Shown here: in pieces, positions 46,089 through 54,644 of the stretch
How positions within the stretch are numbered: the first letter of the stretch is position 1
Layout of the letters: every line of letters begins with the position of its first letter
Assembly: GCA_039962225.1 (NCBI GenBank)
Contig: JAMPKV010000030.1
Location: forward strand, 1 to 64,000
Source: Microcoleus sp. AS-A8
GTDB taxonomy: Bacteria; Cyanobacteriota; Cyanobacteriia; Cyanobacteriales; Coleofasciculaceae
Direction: 5' to 3'
Length of the DNA: 64,000 nt
Made by a program: the position numbers and the translations under genes
Notes under the pieces: model-generated
Database searches by the model: none
Seen by the model: the letters and a program-made list of their open reading frames with translations, nothing else
What the model was told of the DNA's origin: nothing

Positions 46089-46127
46089 TTCATCCCGCAG
46101 TTAGTAGCTGTGGGATGAATTTTTTTT
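46089..46127 (+). terminator. Strong rho-independent terminator
   Basis: TTCATCCCGCAG (46089-46100) pairs with CTGTGGGATGAA (46108-46119) with one G-U pair and a 7-nt loop, followed by eight T. It closes the small membrane-protein transcript. Confidence 0.85.
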
Positions 46128-46221
46128 AGGGTTGGGGCTATGGCTCTTTGCTTAGGAGAAATCATCACAATATAGCCCTTCTCGATTGGATGCGGTAGAT
46201 TCTGAGCTTTCTAGAAAACCT

Positions 46222-46262
46222 CTCTCCACCTCTCCCTAACCCTCTCCTAACAGGAGAGGGAA
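46222..46262 (-). repeat. Dispersed CCTCTCC/GGAGAGG repeat (intergenic copy)
   Basis: CCCTCTCCT (46240-46248) and AGGAGAGGG (46252-46260) form a 9-bp hairpin with a flanking CCTCTCCC tract. Read on the minus strand it matches the element inside the NB-ARC gene at 52046-52080, showing that the element is dispersed. Confidence 0.65.
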
Positions 46263-46398
46263 GCGGATAATTTTTTTTAGCTGAGAGAGGCTTTGATTCT
46301 TCTGAATGTACATGCGTGTAACTGAGAACTGCTATATAGATGCAAAAGCAATTTAAAAAAAACTAATAAGTCGATCGCCCCAAAGGAGTAGCGCTCTC

Positions 46399-46437
46399 AT
46401 GCGATCGCCCTTGGCGCTGCCCTTTGGGCGATCGCAT
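46399..46437. repeat. 12-bp hairpin made from two HIP1 sites
   Basis: ATGCGATCGCCC (46399-46410) and GGGCGATCGCAT (46426-46437) form a perfect 12-bp stem with a 15-nt loop. Another HIP1 core (GCGATCGC) lies at 46445, and partial sites near 46372. The rest of 46128-46520 has no gene. Confidence 0.65.
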
Positions 46438-46520
46438 CTTTTCAGCGATCGCTTCTGGATATGAGGCACTCTGGGCTGGAGATTATGTTAGAAGGCAGTC
46501 AAGATAGCTGAGTTCTCTCT

Positions 46521-48503
46521 ATGCCAAATTTGGGACAGACAAAAACGCGCCTACTGGCTACGGGGGCGCTGATGGTGGGTGGGACGTTGGTTGGAGGCGC
46601 ACTCGGAGGTGCAGCAGGTGGGATTTTGGTTGCAGGCGCACTGGGAAATCTGGCAGCGAGTGTGGCGGGTGGTATCTTTAGCAACGATTTGGGCGATATT
46701 GTCAAGGGGTTGGGTGAGGATGAGGAGATTCTGAATGATCGCGAATTAACTCAAGCAGTGGGATTAGCGATCGCACTTGTCATCTATTCTGTAGCGAAGG
46801 ACAAGCGATATTCAGCCCATAAGGCAGCTCTAGAGCGATTAGCCAAGAGAAGCGTTAAGGATTGGCAAACGATTGCCGTAGCGACGGAAGGTGATAAAGA
46901 CTATGTTGGGGTTCACCAAGAGCAGCTAATCGATGTTTTTTCCACGAATCCGGCAGAGTTTGCCAAAGTTACAGCGTTAGACATACCAACTTGGGAACAC
47001 GCTCTGGGTTGGTTGAGCAATCAGGCGAGGGTGCAATTACCAGAGGATGTAATTGAGTACGTTGCTGGGAAACTGCACATCACTTTCCCTAAGGCATTGC
47101 GGGAAGTGTTAAAACATGACGCAAGTAAAGGGGGGCAAGCGTTTTCTGAAATGCTGTTGTTGCTGCTGGGCAAGATTACGGCGGCGCTCAAGCAATCTAA
47201 TACACAATATGCGGATATTGTCAAACGATTGGAGAGTGTGGCAACAACCCAGCAGGTGTGTGCAGTGATGGCGAGGGTAGAGTCTGGAATTCGGGGTGAG
47301 TTGGCGGAGATTAAACAGGTGTTGCAAACAATTGCAGTCTCGCAAGTCCGGCAGCTACCTGTTCCGGATGATTTTCGGTGGATTATTGAGGATAAGACGA
47401 CGGGATTTGTCGGGCGGGAATTCGTCTTTGATGCAATTGAAGAGTTGTTCCAGCAGTGCAAAGGCTACTTTATCATCGAAGGCGATCCGGGGATGGGCAA
47501 AAGTTCCATCCTGGCAGAATTCGTGCGGCGGAATGATTGCATTGTCTATTTCAACCAGCGCAATGAAGGGATAACGAGCGCTGAACAATTCCTCAGGAGT
47601 GTCTGCATCCAGCTCATTGAAGGTTACGAGCTATCCCACTCTAAAGACATCCAACCAGAAAACACGCGCAATAGCAATTTTCTCTCGCAGCTACTCAATG
47701 AAGTGAGTGGGACGCTGAAGTCGGGTGAACGGTTGGTCATTGCGGTTGATGCCTTAGATGAAGTTGACTTGAGTAGCCAGAGTGCGGGTGCTAACGTCCT
47801 CTACCTGCCTGGAGTTTTACCGGATGGGATCTACTTTATTGTCACAAAACGACCCTTACTACCTGACCAACTGCCGTTGCAGGTAAAAGACAAGCGGCTT
47901 TTTGACTTGATGCAGTATCCGGCGAGAAACCAAGAAGACGTAGAGGCTTATATTCGACAGCGCCTCACCTCCGTAGGGGCGACACATGTGTCGCCCCTAC
48001 AAGAGTGGGTTAAAAGTCGGGGTGCTGATGAGGAGGAATTCGTCTCGACACTGGTGGAAAAGAGCGAAGGAAACTTCATGTACCTGCGCTATGTGTTGGA
48101 TGACATTGAGAAAGGCGCATATCCAGATTTAGAGATTCGGGATTTGCCCAGTGACTTGCAAGACTACTATTACAAGCATTGGGAACGCATGGGCATGAAT
48201 GCCAAGCCGCTATTTAAAATCAAGATTGTCTACATCTTGTCGGAATCTCCCGTGCCTATCCCGTTTGAGGAGATTGTTGCCATCCTGGAAGCGGACGGTG
48301 AGGAGGAGAGAGGATTAGCCGTGAAGGTGCAAGCGATACTCGATGAATGGATGCAGTTTTTACGGGAAGAGGAGAAGTACGGGCAAACGTTCTACAGCGT
48401 GTATCACAGCAGCTTCCGGGATTTTTTGCGGAATGAGAGGACAGTGAAGCGATCGGGGATAACGCTTCAAGGGATTATTGAAATGATGGCAAATAGTATG
48501 TAG
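46521..48503 (+). CDS. NACHT/AAA-type STAND ATPase with glycine-rich N-terminus
   Basis: A 660-residue NLR-like ATPase. The first 55 residues contain a glycine/alanine-rich hydrophobic hairpin that may insert into membrane. A helical region follows to about 290. The nucleotide domain has Walker A GDPGMGKSS (321-329, K327) and Walker B VIAVDALDEVD (near 407-417), then a winged-helix-like region and an ending YHSSFRDFLRNE. The WD40 gene starts 16 bp later, in another frame, so sensor and ATPase are split over two polypeptides. A 28-bp palindrome is inserted in frame at residues 485-493. By analogy with NLRs, ligand binding by WD40 would release the ATPase to oligomerise; that is inference. Confidence 0.85.
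   Translation: MPNLGQTKTRLLATGALMVGGTLVGGALGGAAGGILVAGALGNLAASVAGGIFSNDLGDIVKGLGEDEEILNDRELTQAVGLAIALVIYSVAKDKRYSAHKAALERLAKRSVKDWQTIAVATEGDKDYVGVHQEQLIDVFSTNPAEFAKVTALDIPTWEHALGWLSNQARVQLPEDVIEYVAGKLHITFPKALREVLKHDASKGGQAFSEMLLLLLGKITAALKQSNTQYADIVKRLESVATTQQVCAVMARVESGIRGELAEIKQVLQTIAVSQVRQLPVPDDFRWIIEDKTTGFVGREFVFDAIEELFQQCKGYFIIEGDPGMGKSSILAEFVRRNDCIVYFNQRNEGITSAEQFLRSVCIQLIEGYELSHSKDIQPENTRNSNFLSQLLNEVSGTLKSGERLVIAVDALDEVDLSSQSAGANVLYLPGVLPDGIYFIVTKRPLLPDQLPLQVKDKRLFDLMQYPARNQEDVEAYIRQRLTSVGATHVSPLQEWVKSRGADEEEFVSTLVEKSEGNFMYLRYVLDDIEKGAYPDLEIRDLPSDLQDYYYKHWERMGMNAKPLFKIKIVYILSESPVPIPFEEIVAILEADGEEERGLAVKVQAILDEWMQFLREEEKYGQTFYSVYHSSFRDFLRNERTVKRSGITLQGIIEMMANSM
47973..48000. repeat. Perfect 28-bp palindrome inside the NACHT gene
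   Basis: Two 14-bp arms (GTAGGGGCGACACA and its exact complement) meet without spacer. The sequence is of the GTAGGGGCG dispersed palindrome type and adds SVGATHVSPL to the protein without shifting the frame. Confidence 0.85.
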
Positions 48504-48519
48504 CGAGGGGCGGTTGGCA

Positions 48520-50376
48520 ATGGGTAAGTTAGCTGAATCGTTAAACCGCCTACCTACAGGCAGTCGTCCTTTCACACCTAGCTTGATGCCGCCCGGTACA
48601 CCATTACTACGTACCCTCACCGGACATAGCAGCTCTGTACTGGCAGTCGCCATCACCCCCGACGGCAAACAGGTGGTTTCTGCTTCAGACGATAACACCC
48701 TCAAAGTCTGGGATTTGCACAGTGGAGCTGAACGATTAACCCTCACCGGACATAGCAGCTCTGTACTGGCAGTCGCCATCACCCCCAACGGGCAACAGGT
48801 GGTTTCCGCTTCAAGCGACAGCACCCTCAAAGTTTGGGATTTGCACAGTGGAGCTGAACGATTAACCCTCACTGGACATAGCAGCTCTGTACTGGCAGTC
48901 GCCATCACCCCCAACGGGCAACAGATGGTTTCCGCTTCAAGCGACAGCACCCTCAAAGTTTGGGATTTGCACAGTGGAGCCGAACGATTCACGCTCACCG
49001 GACATACCAGCCCGGTACGGGCAGTCGCCATCACTCCCAACGGGCAACAGATGGTTTCCGCTTCAAGCGATAGCACCCTCAAAGTCTGGGATTTGCACAG
49101 TAGAACCGAGCGATTCACCCTCACCGGACATAGCAACTGGGTGCTGGCAGTTGCCATCACTCCCGACGGGCAACAGGTGGTTTCCGCTTCAGACGATAAC
49201 ACTCTCAAAGTCTGGAATTTGCACTCTGGAGCCGAACAATTCACCCTCACTGGACATACCAGCTCTGTACGGGCAGTCGCCATCACCCCAGATGGGAAAC
49301 TCATTGTTTCTGCTTCATTGGATAACACCCTCAAAGTTTGGGATTTGCACAGTGGAGCCGAACAATTCACCCTCACTGGACATAGCTTCTGGGTACAGGC
49401 AGTTGCCATCACTCCCGATGGGCAACAGGTGGTTTCCGCTTCAGACGATAACACTCTCAAAGTCTGGGATTTGCACTCTGGAGCCGAACAATTCATCCTC
49501 ACCGGACATAGCCGCCCGGTACAGGCAGTCGCCATCACCTCCGACACCAAACAGGTGGTTTCCGCTTCAAGCGATAGCACCCTCAAAGTTTGGGATTTGG
49601 AGAGTGGAGCTGAACAATTAGCCCTCATCGGACATAGCAACTGGGTACTGGCAGTCGCCATCACCCCCGACGGGAAACTCATTATTTCTGCTTCATTTGA
49701 TAACACCCTCAAAGTCTGGGATTTGGAGAGTGGAGCTGAACAATTAACCCTCACCGGACATAGCAACTCGGTAGGGGCAGTCGCCATCAGCCCCAACGGG
49801 AAACAAGTGGTTTCTGCTTCATGGGATAAAACCCTCAAAGTCTGGGATTTGCACAGTGGAGTTGAACGATTAACCCTCACTGGACATAGCGGCTGGGTAC
49901 AGGCAGTCGCCATTACCCCCGACGGGAAACAAGTGGTTTCGGCTTCGGACGATCACACCCTCAAAGTCTGGGATTTGGAGAGTGGAGCTGAACGATTCAC
50001 CCTCACCGGACATAGCGACTCGGTACGGGCAGTCGCCATCACCCCCAACGGGAAACAGGTGGTTTCTGCTTCATGGGATAACATCCTCAAAGTCTGGGAT
50101 TTGCACAGTGGAGCTGAACGATTAACCCTCACTGGACATAGCAACTCGGTACAGGCAGTCGCTATCACCCCCGACGGGAAACAAGTGGTTTCTGCTTCCA
50201 GCGATAACACCCTCAAAATCTGGGATTTGGAGAGTGGGACGGAAATTGCCAGTTTTAGTGGAGATAGTGCGTTATTCTGCTGTGCCGTTGCGCCGGATGG
50301 GGTAAAAATTGTAGCAGGTGAGGCGTCGGGGCGAGTGCATTTCTTGCGGTTGGAGGGGGTGGCACGAGGCGGATAA
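48520..50376 (+). CDS. WD40-repeat sensor protein, 14 near-identical repeats
   Basis: A 618-residue protein from the ATG at 48520 (GAGGGG ribosome site; a TTG two codons upstream is the alternative). After a 30-residue lead (RPFTPSLMPPGTPLLRT) come 14 WD40 repeats of 42 residues, enough for two seven-blade propellers. Repeats 1-13 are nearly identical (LTGH...V.AVAITP.GKQVVSAS.D.TLKVWDL.SGAE) except for residues after GH and around SAS.D. Repeat 14 is diverged and caps the array. The gene lies 16 bp after the NACHT-type ATPase and is probably its sensor half. Long minus-strand ORFs here are repeat shadows. Confidence 0.92.
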   Translation: MGKLAESLNRLPTGSRPFTPSLMPPGTPLLRTLTGHSSSVLAVAITPDGKQVVSASDDNTLKVWDLHSGAERLTLTGHSSSVLAVAITPNGQQVVSASSDSTLKVWDLHSGAERLTLTGHSSSVLAVAITPNGQQMVSASSDSTLKVWDLHSGAERFTLTGHTSPVRAVAITPNGQQMVSASSDSTLKVWDLHSRTERFTLTGHSNWVLAVAITPDGQQVVSASDDNTLKVWNLHSGAEQFTLTGHTSSVRAVAITPDGKLIVSASLDNTLKVWDLHSGAEQFTLTGHSFWVQAVAITPDGQQVVSASDDNTLKVWDLHSGAEQFILTGHSRPVQAVAITSDTKQVVSASSDSTLKVWDLESGAEQLALIGHSNWVLAVAITPDGKLIISASFDNTLKVWDLESGAEQLTLTGHSNSVGAVAISPNGKQVVSASWDKTLKVWDLHSGVERLTLTGHSGWVQAVAITPDGKQVVSASDDHTLKVWDLESGAERFTLTGHSDSVRAVAITPNGKQVVSASWDNILKVWDLHSGAERLTLTGHSNSVQAVAITPDGKQVVSASSDNTLKIWDLESGTEIASFSGDSALFCCAVAPDGVKIVAGEASGRVHFLRLEGVARGG

Positions 50377-50708
50377 GCACGGATGCACGGATTGCAGTTG
50401 TCTTATATGGGTGTAGGGGCGTTAGCGAAGCGGTAGCGACGAAGGAGCGTCAGCATTTGGACGACAATTGAACTTAATCAGCCTGAATTCTTGTATCCAA
50501 ATGCTTCGCCCTCAAGGTGTGTAGGCAAACCCCATGTTTCTGTACAAATGTTATTGGCGATCGCGGGACAGGGCGTAGCATTCGGATAGGTAAATCTTGG
50601 TTTAGTTTCAAAGGTTATCCTCCGAATGCTACGCCCCTACCGTTGAAACAAAAAAGCCGATTATCCCCAAGGGGCAGCGCGAAGCGATCGCGCTTAGGCT
50701 GAGAAGCA
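50377..50708. repeat. Intergenic region with a 16-bp inverted repeat
   Basis: GGGCGTAGCATTCGGA (50571-50586) and TCCGAATGCTACGCCC (50621-50636) are perfect 16-bp arms around 34 bp. Further copies of GTAGGGGCG-like sequence occur at about 50413 and, inverted, at 50632-50640. HIP1 lies at about 50560 and 50685. It looks like a MITE-like dispersed element; no gene is supported. Confidence 0.6.
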
Positions 50709-51296
50709 TCAATCCTCACCTTCGGCAAAATTAACACTTTCATAAAGGTCGTTAAAAGCAATTTTAAAATCTACCGATTGGAGAGATAATACCGAATCTT
50801 CAGCCTCAAACTCAGTAAACAGCCATTGCCCCTCAGCCGTTTTCACATACTGCATCAGATGATATTGAGATTGGTCGATTAAAATATATTCCCTCAACTC
50901 AGGAATTGACCGATAATATAAAAACTTATCGCCTTGGTCGTAATTTTTAGTAGACTTCGATAACACCTCAGCAATCAGCAAGGGATTCATCACAGTCGTT
51001 GTATTCGTTCCCGTATAGATAGGTTCCCCCTGGATTACCATCACATCTGGATAAGTATACTGGCGATAACGAGGTATCCATAACCGCACATCACCAATAT
51101 AGATATCGTATTTTTGCCCTTTTAAACCAAACTTCAAGTAAGCATAAAAATTCCCAGCAATTTTATTGTGATTCGTTGTTCCTCCTGTCATAGGAACGAT
51201 ATCTCCATCTCGGTATTCACTTTTATAGTCCGCCGCTTCCTCAAGTTCTAAATATTCTTCTGGAGTATAGTAGCGTTTCTGTGTTTGTAGTTGCAT
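50709..51296 (-). CDS. Uma2-family (DUF820) putative endonuclease
   Basis: A 195-residue Uma2 protein, very common in cyanobacteria. The PD-(D/E)xK-like core is visible: YTPEEYLELEE, then YPDVMVIQG (the D), LLIAEVLSKST (the E) and K.L.Y..IPELREYILIDQ. Uma2 proteins are predicted nucleases, often multiplied in cyanobacterial genomes with unclear roles. It lies between the two NLR-like loci, on the opposite strand. Confidence 0.88.
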   Translation of the reverse strand: MQLQTQKRYYTPEEYLELEEAADYKSEYRDGDIVPMTGGTTNHNKIAGNFYAYLKFGLKGQKYDIYIGDVRLWIPRYRQYTYPDVMVIQGEPIYTGTNTTTVMNPLLIAEVLSKSTKNYDQGDKFLYYRSIPELREYILIDQSQYHLMQYVKTAEGQWLFTEFEAEDSVLSLQSVDFKIAFNDLYESVNFAEGED

Positions 51297-51342
51297 AAAT
51301 AATTAAATTGATAGCCTAGATAAAGACGCAAGGATTGGGCGC

Positions 51343-53121
51343 ATGAGCCAGAATAGCCAGAACATATCACCATCAGCCGGAAGTAGCCCCGCATTACCCT
51401 ACCCCTACGATACTATTCCCCAAAGTGGAGTCAGCCAATTTGTCGGGCGAGACAAGGAACTCGAAACTTTACACCAACTATTACAGGAACATGAGCAAGT
51501 TGCAGTCACGGGTATCACTGGCATCGGTAAAACCGAATTAGCCATTCAATACGCCAAGGCTAATTTAAACCATTACACAGGCGGCGTCTGCTGGTTATTT
51601 GCCCGTTCTGATCTAGGAGTGCAGATTGTAGAATTTGCGCGAGTCCATTTCCCCCATTTCACTATCCCCGATAAGCTAACTCCCACCACTCAAGTTCAGT
51701 ATTGCTGGCAGCACTGGAAATCTCTGCTTACCCTCCCTTCCCAAGGGCAAGATGGGGAGGTTCTCATCATCATTGATAATGTCACTGACTATTCCCAGAT
51801 ACAGCCCTACCTACCACCACCCTCATCCCGTTTTAAAGTACTCATAACCACAAAGCTGCAACTGGAAACATCAGTACAGATGCTACCCTTAGAAGTTCTC
51901 ACACCACCTGCCGCCTTGGAATTATTAGCATCGCGCATTGGCAAATACCGGGTGAAAGATACCAGGGGCAAACCTTTTGGAATGGACTCTAAACGCCAAC
52001 AAAGCAAACACAAGGTTAAGGCGAACCGAACTTCCGCGTCTGTCCCCCCTCTCCTTATAGGAGAGGGGCAGGGGGAGAGGTTAACCGTAGCCCAACATCT
52101 GTGTGAACTACTGGGTTACTTACCCTTAGGAATAGAGTTAGTAGGGCGATATCTAGAACAAGAGCCAAATCTATCCTTAGAAAAGATGCGATCGCGCCTT
52201 GAACGTGGCTCTAAAACCCAATTACACGGGCAGAAACAACGCATTACTCACGAGTTTTTTATCCAAGATGAAAATAACACAAACAAGAATTTAACAGCTC
52301 AATTGAGTCTAGCCGCAGCCTTTGAATTAAGTTGGAAGCGTTTAGATAAAGAGGCGCAAGAATTAGGCTATTTGCTTAGTATATTCGCCTCAGCTCCTAT
52401 TCCTTGGACACAAGTGGAAAGTGTATACGGTCAGCTATACCTACCAGGGGCTTTATTAGGACAATTACTGGATATTTCGCCCAGTGATTCAGAAGCCAAT
52501 ATCGAAAATCTGATAACAGCGCTACTGGAAAATTTAAAATCAGCTAGACACCAATTAATACAGCTACATCTCCTGCAATGTATAGGAGAAGAAACTTACC
52601 AACTGCATCCGCTAATTCGGGAGTTATGGCGAGATAAATTAGCAGAATTAGAACAAAAAAATAACTTAAAAGAATCATTTTGTCAAGTCATGGCTGCTGT
52701 AGCCAAGCAAATACCTGACTCACCCAACCGTGATTTAATAGAGGCTGTGACTTCTGCCATCCCCCACATAGCAGAAGCCGCTACAACACTACCAGAATAT
52801 TTAAGTGATGAAGATTTAATCCAATCCCTAGAAGGCTTGGGCTGGTTTTATCAAAGTCAAGGGTTCTATGACTTAGCCACACCCTGGTGGGAGCAATGTC
52901 TCTCACTCACGCAAAACTACCTTGGCTCAGATCATCCCGATCTGGTTACCAAGTTACAAACTTTGGCATGGAGTTATTATGCTCAGGAGCGATACACAGA
53001 AGCCGAACCCTTGTCTATGCAAGCCTTGAAAATTTGTGAGCAAAAGTTAGGGGTCGATCATCCCCTGACACTTGCCACCCGTAAAAATCTGGAAACTCTG
53101 CACATGACTCTCAAAAAATGA
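51343..53121 (+). CDS. NB-ARC STAND ATPase with C-terminal TPR repeats
   Basis: A 592-residue NLR-like protein. Walker A is GITGIGKTE (57-65, K63), Walker B is VLIIIDNV (near 138-145), and a LGYLPLGIELVG motif marks the NB-ARC GLPL-type site. A winged-helix-like region follows, then at least two TPRs near the C-terminus (DLATPWWEQCLSLTQNYLG..., TEAEPLSMQALKICEQKLG), as in TPR_12 arrays. Residues about 203-248 form an insertion rich in Lys/Arg and PPLLIGEGQGERLT, encoded by a dispersed repeat. The TPR part is short for the family, so the sensor array may be truncated. Confidence 0.85.
   Translation: MSQNSQNISPSAGSSPALPYPYDTIPQSGVSQFVGRDKELETLHQLLQEHEQVAVTGITGIGKTELAIQYAKANLNHYTGGVCWLFARSDLGVQIVEFARVHFPHFTIPDKLTPTTQVQYCWQHWKSLLTLPSQGQDGEVLIIIDNVTDYSQIQPYLPPPSSRFKVLITTKLQLETSVQMLPLEVLTPPAALELLASRIGKYRVKDTRGKPFGMDSKRQQSKHKVKANRTSASVPPLLIGEGQGERLTVAQHLCELLGYLPLGIELVGRYLEQEPNLSLEKMRSRLERGSKTQLHGQKQRITHEFFIQDENNTNKNLTAQLSLAAAFELSWKRLDKEAQELGYLLSIFASAPIPWTQVESVYGQLYLPGALLGQLLDISPSDSEANIENLITALLENLKSARHQLIQLHLLQCIGEETYQLHPLIRELWRDKLAELEQKNNLKESFCQVMAAVAKQIPDSPNRDLIEAVTSAIPHIAEAATTLPEYLSDEDLIQSLEGLGWFYQSQGFYDLATPWWEQCLSLTQNYLGSDHPDLVTKLQTLAWSYYAQERYTEAEPLSMQALKICEQKLGVDHPLTLATRKNLETLHMTLKK
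52046..52080 (+). repeat. Dispersed CCTCTCC/GGAGAGG repeat inside the NB-ARC gene
   Basis: CCCCTCTCC (52046-52054) and GGAGAGGGG (52060-52068) form a 9-bp hairpin followed by CAGGGGGAGAGG. The frame stays open through it (encoding PPLLIGEGQGERLT). A second copy lies in intergenic DNA at 46222-46262. Confidence 0.75.
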
Positions 53122-53135
53122 CTTCTGGCTCCGGA

Positions 53136-53600
53136 TTACTGGGTAATGTGGCTACTCAGTGCCTGTTTCAGATTTTGCATCCGCATTTTAATCATTCCCT
53201 CTAAACCCCAGCGAATTACTGTACTATCGAGTAAAGGATTCAGCTCAAATTTGACAGCATCCACAATGCGGGTTGATTCAGCCGTAATCGCCATGAACTG
53301 ATGGGTATGTTCCCAGACACGGAAAGGGCCTGTTACCTGTTCGTCTTTAAAACAGACAGGTGGGTCCCAGTGGGTGATTTGAACTCGCCAGTCCATTCCT
53401 AAACCGAACAGTTCAAACCTCAGAGGCAAGTGAGTGCCTAAACCACAAACAATATTAGATTCCTTGAGCCGAACTGAAAGGATAGGTGGAGCGATGCGTT
53501 CTAGGAGCTGTACATCCTCGTGAGCTTCCCAGACGGCTGCCACCGGAAGGGGGACAGTTTCGGCGACCTCAATTCGTTCCAAAAGATCTGTTTCCCACAA
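53136..53600 (-). CDS. SRPBCC-family (START-like) protein
   Basis: A 154-residue protein of the SRPBCC/polyketide-cyclase-like fold: an opening strand VAETVPLPVAAVWEAHEDVQLLERIAPP, FELFGLGMDWRVQITHWDPP in the middle, and a long C-terminal helix MIKMRMQNLKQAL. Cyanobacterial members bind hydrophobic ligands; substrate unknown. The listed TTG start at 53600 is uncertain; the family homology begins within the first 12 residues. It is convergent with the NB-ARC gene. Confidence 0.75.
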   Translation of the reverse strand: MWETDLLERIEVAETVPLPVAAVWEAHEDVQLLERIAPPILSVRLKESNIVCGLGTHLPLRFELFGLGMDWRVQITHWDPPVCFKDEQVTGPFRVWEHTHQFMAITAESTRIVDAVKFELNPLLDSTVIRWGLEGMIKMRMQNLKQALSSHITQ

Positions 53601-53807
53601 ACATTTTTACGCCTATATGTAAATGTACTGCAATTGCCTCTTAATTTCACAGTTGGCGATGCTTGTCCTGACAAGTCATCGTACCCTTCATGTCCAATGG
53701 GGAAATTCCGACGTCCCAATTTCTATGAGTCTCAGAGCGATTTGCTTCGCTGGCTGCCAACTATAGTCTAAAATTCGCTTGATTGTTCCTAAGGATATCC
53801 TTAAATT

Positions 53808-54635
53808 ATGTCGAATCAGTCTCCTATCCCAGTCGTTGTCAACGGAGCTTGTGGCAAAATGGGCCGCGAGGTCATTAAGGCGGTTTCCCAAGCCGAGGAT
53901 ATGACCTTAGTGGGTGCGATCGAGCGCAATCCCCAATACATCGGTCAAGATATTGGTGAAGTGATCGGATGTGGCCCTCTGGAAATTCCGGTGCTCAACG
54001 ACCTACAAGCGAATTTAGTGCTGGCTACCCAGGAAAAAGTACAGGGGGTCATGGTTGATTTTACTCACCCTGATAGCGTTTATGACAATGTTCGGTCTGC
54101 GATCGCCTACGGAGTTCGCCCTGTTGTCGGTACCACTGGCATGTCTCCAGAACAAATTCAAGACCTCGCCGACTTTGCCGAAAAAGCCAGCACAGGTTGC
54201 TTACTAATTCCTAATTTCTCCATTGGGATGGTATTACTTCAACAAGCTGCTGTTCAAGCCTCCAAATACTTCGACCACGTTGAAATTATTGAACTCCATC
54301 ACAATCAAAAAGCCGATGCCCCCAGTGGGACTGCCGTTCAAACCGCCCAACTGTTAGCTGAATTAGGAAAAACATTTAATCCAGCCGTTGTTAAAGAAAC
54401 CGAAAAATTACCCGGTGCTAGAGGAAGTGTAGCCGAAGAAAATATTCGGATTCACAGTGTCCGCCTGCCCGGATTAATTGCTCACCAAGAAGTCATTTTT
54501 GGCGCACCCGGTCAAATCTATACCCTGCGTCACGACACCTCAGATCGATCTTGTTACATGCCTGGAGTGCTGCTCGCCATTCGCAAAGTCACCCAACTTA
54601 AATCCCTTGTCTACGGATTAGAAAAAATCCTCTAA
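53808..54635 (+). CDS. dapB: 4-hydroxy-tetrahydrodipicolinate reductase
   Basis: A 275-residue DapB of normal length. The NAD(P)-binding loop is NGACGKMGR (12-20), followed by DFTHP, GTTGMS and the active-site segment [15 protein letters not shown]. It reduces the dapA product to tetrahydrodipicolinate in lysine and diaminopimelate synthesis, so it also supplies peptidoglycan. The membrane-protein gene starts 9 bp later, suggesting one transcript. Confidence 0.96.
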   Translation: MSNQSPIPVVVNGACGKMGREVIKAVSQAEDMTLVGAIERNPQYIGQDIGEVIGCGPLEIPVLNDLQANLVLATQEKVQGVMVDFTHPDSVYDNVRSAIAYGVRPVVGTTGMSPEQIQDLADFAEKASTGCLLIPNFSIGMVLLQQAAVQASKYFDHVEIIELHHNQKADAPSGTAVQTAQLLAELGKTFNPAVVKETEKLPGARGSVAEENIRIHSVRLPGLIAHQEVIFGAPGQIYTLRHDTSDRSCYMPGVLLAIRKVTQLKSLVYGLEKIL

Positions 54636-54644
54636 ACGCTAACT

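Noticed and set aside
48360-49913. 517-codon minus-strand ORF opposite the WD40 array
   Set aside because: It is the antisense shadow of the 126-bp repeats: the repeat length is a multiple of three, so one open antisense frame is carried through all units. It has no domain or ribosome site.
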